A stretch of DNA of 64,000 bases, from the NCBI RefSeq assembly GCF_022811725.1, contig NZ_CP094527.1, positions 1,674,001 through 1,738,000 of the forward strand. The letters are read 5' to 3'. Below are positions 8,612-15,660 of the stretch, one piece after another. The translations under genes and the position numbers were made by a program. Source of the stretch: Mucilaginibacter sp. SMC90. GTDB lineage: Bacteria > Bacteroidota > Bacteroidia > Sphingobacteriales > Sphingobacteriaceae. Numbering within the stretch: position 1 is the first letter of the stretch; every line of letters begins with the position of its first letter. The notes below the pieces were generated by a model, which saw nothing but the letters and a program-made list of their open reading frames with translations, was not told the origin of the DNA and did no database searches.

Positions 8612-9181
8612 ATGAAAACTGATTTTTTTAGCCATATCGACGCCATATCCTGCCCCGGCAGATGGCAAATCGTTATCCAAAACGATGACAAGGGGCAATT
8701 TACGGTATCCACGCACTTCACGGTCGGCGCATCCGGTGACAATGCCGGGAAACATATCATTCCCTTTGTTTCGACCGGAACTGCTGCCGACTTCGACGAG
8801 GGATACTTTGCGGAGATCGAAAAACCGGTTCGGGAAACTTACGGCCTGCTCAGCAACATGAAGGAATACCTGAAAGCCCTGTCAAAAACCAAAGAGCAAA
8901 GCCGGATGGTGCAAGATGCCAAATCAAAAAACAAGGTTAAGCCGGACGGAGCGAAAGATGGCGTAGAACTTCCCAATCCCGCAGCAACCGAAGAAAAACG
9001 CAAAGCTTATACAGCGGCTTTGCGCAGGGTCATCGAACTCGACAGCCTTTGTAAATATGAAGAAGCATTGGCCGAATTGCCTGCCGTTGATGAATACCCG
9101 GACAAAGAAACGGAGATCAATAAGCGCAAGGCTGAACTTGAACGCAAACAGCAGCAAAAAGCCAATCTATTATTTCCATAA
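8612..9181 (+). CDS. PRTRC system protein E
   Basis: Start 8612 (MKTDFFSHIDAI) is the family-typical beginning; the longer frame from 8570 overlaps the upstream gene. The N-terminal 90 residues match PRTRC protein E (WQIVIQNDDKGQFTVSTHF, DNAGKHIIPFVSTGTAADFDEGYFAEI). The C-terminal half is a charged helical region (KRKAYTAALRRVIELD). PRTRC means ParB-related, ThiF-related cassette, an operon found on plasmids and integrative elements. The molecular role of E is unknown. Confidence 0.8.
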   Translation: MKTDFFSHIDAISCPGRWQIVIQNDDKGQFTVSTHFTVGASGDNAGKHIIPFVSTGTAADFDEGYFAEIEKPVRETYGLLSNMKEYLKALSKTKEQSRMVQDAKSKNKVKPDGAKDGVELPNPAATEEKRKAYTAALRRVIELDSLCKYEEALAELPAVDEYPDKETEINKRKAELERKQQQKANLLFP

Positions 9182-9193
9182 AAAATACGAATC

Positions 9194-9412
9194 ATGTTAA
9201 CGACAAATATTTTACCAAGGATATTCATTCACAAGGAAAATGGTCAGGAAATACCCCTGACCGATCCGAACCCGGCGTTCAGCCCCGAAGGAGTAATGGA
9301 CTTTTATGCCGGAACTTACCCCATCCTGACTAACGCGAGGTTGACAGGACCGGAAATCAAACAGGACAAAATTCAGTACCGCTTTGAAAGCACATTAGGA
9401 ACAAAAGGCTAA
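9194..9412 (+). CDS. PRTRC system protein C, ubiquitin-like (Prok_Ub type)
   Basis: A 72-residue protein with the PRTRC-C pattern: ILPRIFIHKENGQEIPLTDP, SPEGVMDFYAGTYPILTNA and the C-terminal LGTKG. From family knowledge, PRTRC-C corresponds to the Prok_Ub beta-grasp group, predicted to be a ubiquitin-like modifier. The last residue is a free Gly, as expected for a Ubl that needs no protease processing. It sits between E and a 58-residue ORF and upstream of the E2-like and E1-like genes. Confidence 0.82.
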   Translation: MLTTNILPRIFIHKENGQEIPLTDPNPAFSPEGVMDFYAGTYPILTNARLTGPEIKQDKIQYRFESTLGTKG

Positions 9413-9414
9413 CC

Positions 9415-9591
9415 ATGGAAGAAAACAGGATCAAACGCAAAATCAGTATTAACAAAAAGGGCAAACAATGGAAACTTTACCAGTCATTCGAAAATTTTAT
9501 CAGCAAACTCGACAGGGTTCCAGATGCCGCAGCGGTTCAGGCCAACACGCCGGGATGTGCACCGCAGGCGCTGTCGGACATGGCTTTTTGA
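9415..9591 (+). CDS. 58-residue basic protein in the PRTRC cassette
   Basis: ATG 9415 follows the stop of PRTRC-C by 2 nt and the ORF ends at 9591. The N-terminus is strongly basic (RIKRKISINKKGKQWKLY) and the rest is Ala/Gln-rich. Its stop overlaps the TTG that best starts the next gene. Tight packing on both sides supports it as a real gene. Family unknown. Confidence 0.6.
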   Translation: MEENRIKRKISINKKGKQWKLYQSFENFISKLDRVPDAAAVQANTPGCAPQALSDMAF

Positions 9592-10565
9592 AACATATCT
9601 TTGCACCATTTACCGGTTATAATTTGAAGAACTTTCGGGAAGCTGAGGCGGAATTTTTCAGGTCGGTTCATAATATCTGCGAAATGTACGGTATCCCTAA
9701 TCCTGATGTTACCGGATTACCTTTCCCCGAAAACTTGCATAAAGCCCATGCCGTAATTTCTAAGGCTTTGGAGTTATTAAATGCTCCCCCCTGCTACATC
9801 ATGCAGGACGACCGGCACGTAGCAACTTTGGCAACCGCAAAACGTTATGACACCGGCCATGCCCTTTATTATATCCCTGTCCATGCTTTAGCAAGGATAG
9901 GGGATTGCCCCGGCCTTAAACCGCTTTATGAATTATTGGTGTTTATCTGTCATTACCTGTACCGGGTATCCGGCGCGGAATTTTACCGGGATAAGTATTC
10001 TTACATAGGCTCCGTATATGACACCCTGGAAGATTGGATGCTGAACGATAATGACGGGGAATGTTATGATGAACTTATTGCTGAAATCGCCGGGATGAAA
10101 ACATTCGGGGACAGTTTACTGCAGAAGCTGAAACTGCCGTTCAGCAAAAGGGCATTTGATGAGTCTGCTGATCGGTTCCGGGAAAGTGAATGTTATGCTG
10201 CACCTGCGTATGAACTGGCCATGGAATTTGAAAAATTAATGGCTGATTATCCCAAACGTTCCATTTACAGCAGTATACCCAAAGAATTTTACGAATGGCA
10301 GGAAGAGGGAGCGATTGAAATAGGGCATTATCTCGGCTTTTACTGGAGCGGATCGGAAAGCCTGAACGATCAGTTTTTTGACTACGTCAACAACGAATTG
10401 CAGGAGTGCAGCGAACAGGTTGAACCCATAGCACTCCAATGGTTTGACAGCCCTCAAAAGGAGCAGCAATTCGACTTTGATTATGAAGGCCGCCTGTTCC
10501 CCCTACTCATTGAATTCAATAACTTTTTATACCAATACGATTATGTTAACGAACATCACCAATAA
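9588..10565 (+). CDS. PRTRC system protein F-like
   Basis: About 325 residues, counted from TTG 9588, which overlaps the preceding stop (TTGA). The longer frame from 9468 would overlap the 58-residue gene along most of its length. The protein is soluble and alpha-rich, with NPDVTGLPFPENLHKA, YIPVHALARIG and SYIGSVYDTLEDWM. It is assigned to PRTRC-F by position and composition; I cannot recite a diagnostic motif. The end overlaps the PRTRC-B start by 23 nt. Confidence 0.6.
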   Translation: MKHIFAPFTGYNLKNFREAEAEFFRSVHNICEMYGIPNPDVTGLPFPENLHKAHAVISKALELLNAPPCYIMQDDRHVATLATAKRYDTGHALYYIPVHALARIGDCPGLKPLYELLVFICHYLYRVSGAEFYRDKYSYIGSVYDTLEDWMLNDNDGECYDELIAEIAGMKTFGDSLLQKLKLPFSKRAFDESADRFRESECYAAPAYELAMEFEKLMADYPKRSIYSSIPKEFYEWQEEGAIEIGHYLGFYWSGSESLNDQFFDYVNNELQECSEQVEPIALQWFDSPQKEQQFDFDYEGRLFPLLIEFNNFLYQYDYVNEHHQ

Positions 10566-11283
10566 TATCAGCGATACCTTTGTGCCGGTTAAAGCATTGC
10601 TTATCTACCTTCGCAGTAAATCAGGCGAAACGTACACCAACGGCAACGAAGAGATTTACGTCGAAAGCTACGACATCGGCAGGAACGGGAAACCTATCAA
10701 TGCGCATCCTTTGTCCGCAAAGGAAAGTGGGAAATTTGGCGAAATCCTGCGCTCCCAGGAAGCGGGACAGAACAGTTTTTTGAAATGCAGGGGGATCTTG
10801 CCGGTAAACCTGCTTTACCTCAACACGGCAAAACACGGCTTTGCAGTATGGCATACACCGCCCGTGGAAAGGCAGCTGTTTTTTAAGGATGACCTCGGAA
10901 TACCCTCTGGTGCTGCCAAAGTACCCGCAATGCTCTGGAAAGGCAGCCGGGACACGCTCAGCGTTTTTGCGTTGAAGGGCAACAGAAAGCCCTCGCTGAA
11001 TAGCCCGCTGTTCCATGCGCCTTACTTCAACATGTATGCGGATGGCAAAGTTTGTATGGGGACCGTTAAACTTGCAATCGACGCTGATACCTGCCTGGAC
11101 GATTTCATCGCCCTTTGGGAAAGCTATTTCTTTAACAGCTACTTCAGCCATACGATCGAAGGGGGCAGCAACTGCGGGAAGAACATCGTTCAGCTTTGGC
11201 AGGAACAGGTCAGCAACAAAAGCCCTTTCCCCGAAGCGCAATTAATCAAATCCGGTAAAATTTTAGCAGACATCATCGCATGA
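10543..11283 (+). CDS. PRTRC system protein B, E2-like (Prok-E2_D type)
   Basis: A 246-residue protein from ATG 10543 (MLTNITNNISDTFVPVKALLIYL). It has PRTRC-B features (ETYTNGNEEIYVESYDIGRNGKP). Residues 158-173 read HAPYFNMYADGKVCMG, which resembles the HPN...G-x-x-C-L active-site region of ubiquitin-conjugating E2 enzymes, with Cys171 as candidate catalytic residue. PRTRC-B proteins are classed as prokaryotic E2 family D. The gene overlaps the ThiF start (ATGA), consistent with stoichiometric production of an E1-E2 pair. Confidence 0.85.
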   Translation: MLTNITNNISDTFVPVKALLIYLRSKSGETYTNGNEEIYVESYDIGRNGKPINAHPLSAKESGKFGEILRSQEAGQNSFLKCRGILPVNLLYLNTAKHGFAVWHTPPVERQLFFKDDLGIPSGAAKVPAMLWKGSRDTLSVFALKGNRKPSLNSPLFHAPYFNMYADGKVCMGTVKLAIDADTCLDDFIALWESYFFNSYFSHTIEGGSNCGKNIVQLWQEQVSNKSPFPEAQLIKSGKILADIIA

Positions 11284-12101
11284 AAAAGAAGGTCAATACC
11301 TTGAAAACAGTAGCTCACTTTGTCGATAATGAATTGCTGCAACCTGCCAACCCGGTTTCAGTCAACCTGATCGGGGCAGGGGGAACCGGGAGCCACGTAT
11401 TGAGTGCCTTGATGAGGCTGAACTTTATGCTGAACCAATTAGGCCATCCCGGCCTCAACGTCCGGTTGTTTGATGATGATATCATCGAGCAGAAAAACAG
11501 GCTGCGAATGCTGTTCACCGATGCGGAGGTGGGGCTTCACAAAGCGGTCGTGCTGATCAACCGCATTAATCGTGCATTCGGCCTGAACTGGAAAGCAATC
11601 CCGGAAAAATATAACTTTGAAACCCTGAAAGCAATGCCAGCAATGTCCATGGCGACCATCACCGTGACCACGGTTGATGCTGTAGATGCCAGATTTGACG
11701 TTGCAGGGATACTTACCCTAACCCGGAAATCTTCGGCCTATCAAAGGGATTGCCCGAAATACTGGCTTGATTTCGGGAACAGCCGGGATTCGGGACAGGT
11801 CATTCTTTCAACTGTAGGAGAAATCAAACAGCCTAAATCAAAAAAGTTTGATACCCGCGCTACGCTCAGGATGATAACAGATGAGTTTCCCGACCTGCTG
11901 AAAGCAGGGGAGGCCAAAGACAGGGGACATAATTGTTCAACCGCATCGGCACTGGAGGAACAGGATTTGTACATCAACGCCTCACTCGCCTATCAGGGAA
12001 CCGAAATCCTGAAAAAAATGTTCCGTGACGGCATCCTCTTCAACAGAGGGTTCTTTCATAACCTCAAAGACTACCGGACACAGCCACTCCGGATAAACTA
12101 A
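11280..12101 (+). CDS. PRTRC system ThiF-family (E1-like) adenylyltransferase
   Basis: A 273-residue E1-like protein. The nucleotide-binding loop GAGGTGS is at residues 32-38. The acidic strand with conserved Arg (FDDDIIEQKNRLR, 64-76) and TTVDAVDARF complete the E1/MoeB/ThiF adenylation core. Candidate thioester cysteines are Cys158 (RDCPKYWLDFG) and Cys219 (GHNCSTAS). No zinc-binding CxxC pairs are seen. The predicted reaction is adenylation of the C-terminal Gly of a Ubl partner, here most simply PRTRC-C. It overlaps PRTRC-B by 4 nt. Confidence 0.9.
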   Translation: MKKKVNTLKTVAHFVDNELLQPANPVSVNLIGAGGTGSHVLSALMRLNFMLNQLGHPGLNVRLFDDDIIEQKNRLRMLFTDAEVGLHKAVVLINRINRAFGLNWKAIPEKYNFETLKAMPAMSMATITVTTVDAVDARFDVAGILTLTRKSSAYQRDCPKYWLDFGNSRDSGQVILSTVGEIKQPKSKKFDTRATLRMITDEFPDLLKAGEAKDRGHNCSTASALEEQDLYINASLAYQGTEILKKMFRDGILFNRGFFHNLKDYRTQPLRIN

Positions 12102-12111
12102 AATTTTTGTC

Positions 12112-12327
12112 ATGAAAATTACAGACTTAAACGGGATAGAGATCGAGGTCACCGACCTTAGCCTCGCCATTATGCAGGCTGATGATTACCGACATTATCA
12201 GTTGAGCGGGTCAGCGAACACGGATTATAACCATCCGCAACAGGTGTATTGGGAAGATATTTACCTGAAATTAATAATAATAGCGGAGCAATCTGAACGG
12301 GGAGCAGATGAACAAAGCAAAATATGA
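12112..12327 (+). CDS. Small acidic element protein upstream of the macrodomain gene
   Basis: A 71-residue acidic protein (MKITDLNGIEIEVTDLSLAIMQADDYRHYQ) whose last codons overlap the next start by 4 nt (ATGA). No domain is recognised. The coupling suggests co-production with the macrodomain protein. It is too short to be a DarT toxin. Confidence 0.6.
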   Translation: MKITDLNGIEIEVTDLSLAIMQADDYRHYQLSGSANTDYNHPQQVYWEDIYLKLIIIAEQSERGADEQSKI

Positions 12328-12776
12328 TCAATTATACAAGGGGAGACCTTTTGGCCGACAATGCCGAAGTTTTGGTCAACACAGTGAATTGCGTCGGCGT
12401 TATGGGCAAGGGGCTCGCCCTTGCCTTCCGACAGGCCTTCCCGGTCAATTACAAATTGTACCGGGCTGCCTGCGCTGCGGGAGAGGTACGACCGGGAAAA
12501 CTTTTTATCGTCAGCGATTTCAATCTCTTTTATGGCCCGAAACTCATTATTAACTTTCCGACGAAGACGGATTGGCGTAAGCCATCCCGGTATGATTATG
12601 TGGAATCCGGGCTGGAAACACTTGTCGGTCACCTGAATGCAAACCCGGTTGCTACACTTGCTTTGCCTGCACTTGGCTGCGGGAACGGTGGTTTGGATTG
12701 GGGGCGGGTAAAAGGAATGATTGAACATCATCTAAAAGATTTACCGGTTGCTATGTCGGTATATGAGCCGGTTTAA
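12324..12776 (+). CDS. Stand-alone DarG-like macrodomain protein
   Basis: A 150-residue single-domain macro protein. The DarG-type signatures are NTVNCVGVMGKGLALAF (ADP-ribose loop, about residues 18-34), LIINFPTKTDWRKPSRYDYVESGL and LPALGCGNGGLDWGRVKGMIE. DarG macrodomains remove ADP-ribose from thymidine in DNA added by the DarT toxin, so this protein could reverse DNA ADP-ribosylation. No DarT is encoded nearby and the DarG C-terminal DarT-binding domain is absent. It may protect the element from a host DarTG system; that role is inference. Confidence 0.85.
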   Translation: MINYTRGDLLADNAEVLVNTVNCVGVMGKGLALAFRQAFPVNYKLYRAACAAGEVRPGKLFIVSDFNLFYGPKLIINFPTKTDWRKPSRYDYVESGLETLVGHLNANPVATLALPALGCGNGGLDWGRVKGMIEHHLKDLPVAMSVYEPV

Positions 12777-12785
12777 AAAAATCGC

Positions 12786-12830
12786 GCCGGGGCAGCCCCG
12801 TTGTCCTTCCTCCAACAAGGCTGCCCCGGC
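12786..12830 (+). terminator. GC-rich hairpin after the macrodomain gene
   Basis: GCCGGGGCAGCC (12786-12797) is the exact complement of GGCTGCCCCGGC (12819-12830), and TTGT/ACAA pairs extend it inward. There is no T-run afterwards, so intrinsic termination is plausible but unproven; a transfer-origin hairpin is the alternative. Confidence 0.5.
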
Positions 12831-13045
12831 AAGAGCGGATGCCTGATTTGCTGCCGCTCCCTACGTTGCTCTCCGTTCGCTTTGCAACACAGGCGGCCGT
12901 TGTTTACTTCGTTTTTTGCTGAAATTGTTTCTTTGTTTTTAAGCGGTTACGCTGTTTGTAATGTATTTTGTTATTGCTTTGGTTAGTTTCTGTGACCAAT
13001 TTTCGGATTCGTCAAAGTGAAAAGGAGGCTTAAAGCAAAAAAATA

Positions 13046-13069
13046 GCCACGCCCTATTCAAAGCGTGGC
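13046..13069. repeat. Hairpin GCCACGC/GCGTGGC
   Basis: A 7-bp stem (13046-13052 with 13063-13069) around a 10-nt loop, preceded by an A-run. On the minus strand the A-run becomes a T-run, so it could terminate the minus-strand gene ending at 13391. Confidence 0.5.
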
Positions 13070-13081
13070 CTTAATGTTAGT

Positions 13082-13220
13082 TATTTAATACCCCTATTAA
13101 AATAACTTTGAGGTAAATATATATTTTTTATCGATAATGTTTCAATTATAATTGAAAAAATACAAAAGCCCATCGGGGGACGGGCTAAGGTAGACATAGG
13201 GCCTATAGGGGTATTAAATA
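13082..13220. repeat. 15-bp perfect inverted repeat enclosing a 16-bp palindrome
   Basis: TATTTAATACCCCTA (13082-13096) is the exact complement of TAGGGGTATTAAATA (13206-13220), separated by 109 nt. Between them lie the perfect palindrome TTCAATTATAATTGAA (13141-13156) and a small hairpin AGCCC/GGGCT (13167-13186). The symmetry suggests a protein-binding or recombination site. Confidence 0.7.
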
Positions 13221-13390
13221 TGCTTGTGGAGTATATACAAATATAGATTATTAAACCGTTATCGAATGGATAAAATTAATGAATTAATTGTAAAATATCT
13301 ATTTGGTTTTTAATTATTTCCTAAAAATCACGAAATCTGAGCAGGGAATGTCAACTCAAATATTTATTCCTGGAATTCCTGTGATATAGA

Positions 13391-13633
13391 TTAGAATATT
13401 TGCTCTTTTAAAGCCTCTTTGCAGATCAAACGATTCCGAGGGCCAGCATGACCGCCCCAACCAGGCTTGCTCTCATTTCCATAGCATTGACTGTTGTTCA
13501 TCCACCTGTCGGCCGATTTCAGGAAGGTATAAAGCGTTCCGTACATACTGATCTTAACTTCATTTTCCTTTTGTGATTCTAGCATGAAATAATAGGTGCG
13601 GTTTTCGAAATGTGCTGCTAATCGTTCTGACAT
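13391..13633 (-). CDS. Small hypothetical protein, divergent from the toxin-antitoxin pair
   Basis: An 80-residue protein (MSERLAAHFENRTYYFMLESQ) with a central SADRWMNNSQCYGN segment and no recognised domain. It is transcribed away from the gene at 13757 with 123 nt between the starts. That interval contains the palindromic operator at 13704-13738, so the gene could share the regulation. Confidence 0.5.
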   Translation of the reverse strand: MSERLAAHFENRTYYFMLESQKENEVKISMYGTLYTFLKSADRWMNNSQCYGNESKPGWGGHAGPRNRLICKEALKEQIF

Positions 13634-13703
13634 GATGCGAAATTATAAAATATTGATTGGATTGCCACGTTTAGAGTTCGCCTGCAGGCTGACTAACTGA
13701 CTC

Positions 13704-13738
13704 CTGTTCTTTGTTCGCGATTTGCAAACAAAGAACAG
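13704..13738. promoter_or_regulatory. 12-bp inverted-repeat operator
   Basis: CTGTTCTTTGTT (13704-13715) and AACAAAGAACAG (13727-13738) are exact reverse complements with an 11-nt centre. The repeat overlaps the predicted minus-33 element of the following pair, a position suited to repression, probably by the helix-turn-helix protein encoded at 13757. Confidence 0.75.
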
Positions 13739-13752
13739 TTTCATTATATTTG
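13721..13752 (+). promoter_or_regulatory. Bacteroidota-type promoter, probably leaderless
   Basis: TTTG at 13721-13724 and TATATTTG at 13745-13752 are 20 nt apart, the textbook minus-33/minus-7 arrangement of Bacteroidota. The ATG follows at 13757, so transcription would start at or next to the start codon. Confidence 0.7.
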
Positions 13753-13756
13753 CCAT

Positions 13757-14269
13757 ATGAGAACTCATAATGGTATGCGCCCGCTGGATATTGAGGTGTT
13801 GCTGAAAGTCATCGCCATGGGTGACCTGCCCTGGCAATACCGCGACCTTTCAAATCTGCTCTATATCAGCATCTCGGAAATCTCTGAATCGCTTAACCGT
13901 AGCGTTGTCGCAGGATTGATTGATGCCGGGAAACGCAAAGTAAAGCGGTTGGCGTTAATGGAGTTTATCCAATATGGGATGCATTATGTTTTTCCGCAGG
14001 TTCCCGGTGCCATTGTAAACGGTATTGCAACCGCGCATGCTCATCCCTTTTATAAGCAACATTTTTCGAGTGAATTACCATATGTTTGGCCTTCACCAGA
14101 CGGTAATGTTCGCGGGCAAGCCATTGAACCATTGCATAAAGGTGTAGTAAAGGCCATACAGCATGATGAACAATTATATAAACTATTAGCAAGCATAGAT
14201 ATACTACGGGTTGGAAAAGTAAGAGAAATCAGATTGGCATTGGAAGAACTTAAAAAAGCTATATTATGA
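13757..14269 (+). CDS. Winged-helix antitoxin/regulator partner of the nucleotidyltransferase
   Basis: A 170-residue protein. The N-terminal 60 residues look like a helix-turn-helix (LPWQYRDLSNLLYISISEISESLNRSVVAGLID), followed by KRKVKRLALMEFIQYGMHYVFP and a C-terminal helix. Its 3' end overlaps the nucleotidyltransferase start by 4 nt, and the operator sits just upstream. It is probably the antitoxin and autorepressor of a type IV, AbiE-like pair. It is not sequence-recognisable to me as AbiEi itself. Confidence 0.65.
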   Translation: MRTHNGMRPLDIEVLLKVIAMGDLPWQYRDLSNLLYISISEISESLNRSVVAGLIDAGKRKVKRLALMEFIQYGMHYVFPQVPGAIVNGIATAHAHPFYKQHFSSELPYVWPSPDGNVRGQAIEPLHKGVVKAIQHDEQLYKLLASIDILRVGKVREIRLALEELKKAIL

Positions 14270-14949
14270 GCCATCACGATAACCTGGTACGGATTAAAGT
14301 AGTTTATGACGCCTTGGAGGAAATCGCAACCCAAGTAGCATTTGTTGGTGGTGCAACTGTTTCACTATACGCTGACCGCGCAACGCAAGAAGTGCGCCCT
14401 ACTGACGATATTGACATTCTTATCGAACTGGCGAGTTATAACGGCTATTCCGGGGTGGAAGAAAAGTTGAGAGGAAAAGGATTTGTTAATGATTGGGAAT
14501 CCGGTGTAATCTGCCGCTATAAAGTAAAAGGTATCGTGGTCGATGTAATGCCCACTTCGGATAATGTCCTTGGTTTCGCGAACCGATGGTATCCGGACGG
14601 CTTTGCTAACGCGACTATTTATGAATTTGACGGATATGCCATCAGAATATTTAGCGCGGCTTATTTTCTGGCTACTAAATTGGAAGCCTTTAAAGACCGT
14701 GGTAACGATGACGGCCGCATGAGTACCGATTTTGAAGACATTGTTTATTTATTAAACAACCGATCTGCTATTTGGGATGAACTGCGACAGTTAACCGGTC
14801 CGATAAAAGATTATATCGTTCAAACTTTTAAGGAACTATTGGATAACAAATACATCGACGAATGGGTCAGTGCCCATTTAGACTATGCAGAACAGGAGCG
14901 GCAATATTTTATAATCGGCGCTATGGAGGAGATCATAACAAAAAAATAG
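14266..14949 (+). CDS. AbiEii-type nucleotidyltransferase toxin
   Basis: A 227-residue protein with the minimal nucleotidyltransferase signature: FVGGATVSLYAD (Gly-Gly loop, about residues 25-36) followed by the RPTDDIDILIE acidic pair (DxD). Later landmarks are AAYFLATKLEAFKDRG and STDFEDIVYLL, which are typical of AbiEii/MenA-like toxins. Such enzymes transfer nucleotides, for example to tRNA acceptor stems, and stop growth or phage. Its coupling to a regulator gene fits a toxin-antitoxin or abortive-infection module. Confidence 0.8.
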   Translation: MSHHDNLVRIKVVYDALEEIATQVAFVGGATVSLYADRATQEVRPTDDIDILIELASYNGYSGVEEKLRGKGFVNDWESGVICRYKVKGIVVDVMPTSDNVLGFANRWYPDGFANATIYEFDGYAIRIFSAAYFLATKLEAFKDRGNDDGRMSTDFEDIVYLLNNRSAIWDELRQLTGPIKDYIVQTFKELLDNKYIDEWVSAHLDYAEQERQYFIIGAMEEIITKK

Positions 14950-15660
14950 CAATCTCATCTATTTCTCCAATACTATTTGCCAGCGTCATAAGCCAATCTG
15001 GTTTAACTCGCATCTTTTAATAAACCCTTTGGCGGGAACCTGGGTAGTTTGCCCGGTTCTGTGCAATGCCGCGCGCCTGCTGGTTTTATTTAAATGTTAT
15101 ATTTGTCATCGGTTACAAATTCATCCGCTAATGTCAGCAACGCCGAATAACGGATCTAGGATGGGCAGGATATATAATCCATATCCAACTATGCGAAAAG
15201 TTGCCTCGGCCGCCAGGCGGGGCGAGCTTTGCTGATGGCAACTTCACCGCCTTTTCCGCAAAAATCCTAAAGCACGATAAGATCACCTCATTTATAAAGT
15301 TTCGTGAAGCCTTCAATCCTTCTATGCTTAGCCCCCATGATTTTTCGCATATTCAAAGTTGACCAATATTCATTTGTCACATAATTTCTAATAAAAATGA
15401 CAAAAATGATTGTTTGTTTGCCGCAAATTTTGATCAAATATAACTTTATTGTTTCTTGTAATACATGTAATTATTGGGTTTATAGTTGTTTGGGCTGTAT
15501 TGTTGTATGTGTGATTTTTAAAGCATGCACGTGTTTTAATGGTAATTAATGCTGTAAGTCAACGGGTAAATTATGAACCCCTAAAAAATGAAAATAAATC
15601 TTCCTGTTCAGGGCTTCTCAACTGTCTTGTCTTTAAAACCGGATAATTCCGGGTAAGGAC
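14950..15660 (+). other. Non-coding interval between the toxin pair and fecR
   Basis: 711 nt with no convincing ORF. The first part holds an inverted repeat (AAGTTGCC 15198-15205 with GGCAACTT 15237-15244) embedded in GC-rich DNA, with GCGAAAAG and CTTTTCCGC outside the arms. The second part is AT-rich promoter-like DNA. The short hairpin CCGGATAATTCCGG (15639-15652) lies 8 nt before the fecR start. No ECF sigma-factor gene is present where one is normally found. Confidence 0.5.

Larger units (their letters stand above)
12777..13390 (+). other. Palindrome-dense non-coding region
   Basis: A 614-nt interval without a supported gene. It contains a GC-rich hairpin (12786-12830), a second hairpin (13046-13069), a 15-bp long-range inverted repeat (13082-13220) and a 16-bp perfect palindrome at 13141-13156. 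The first half is GC-rich and the second AT-rich. The density of inverted repeats is unlike the other intergenic regions here and would fit an origin, transfer origin or recombination site. Confidence 0.55.

Noticed and set aside
9468..9587. N-terminal extension of PRTRC protein F (METLPVIRKF)
   Set aside because: It overlaps almost entirely with the well-packed 58-residue gene in another frame, and the sequence is arginine/glycine-rich like a shadow frame.
12801..12986. 61-residue ORF after the macrodomain gene
   Set aside because: Reads through the GC-rich hairpin and has cysteine-rich, random composition; treated as non-coding.
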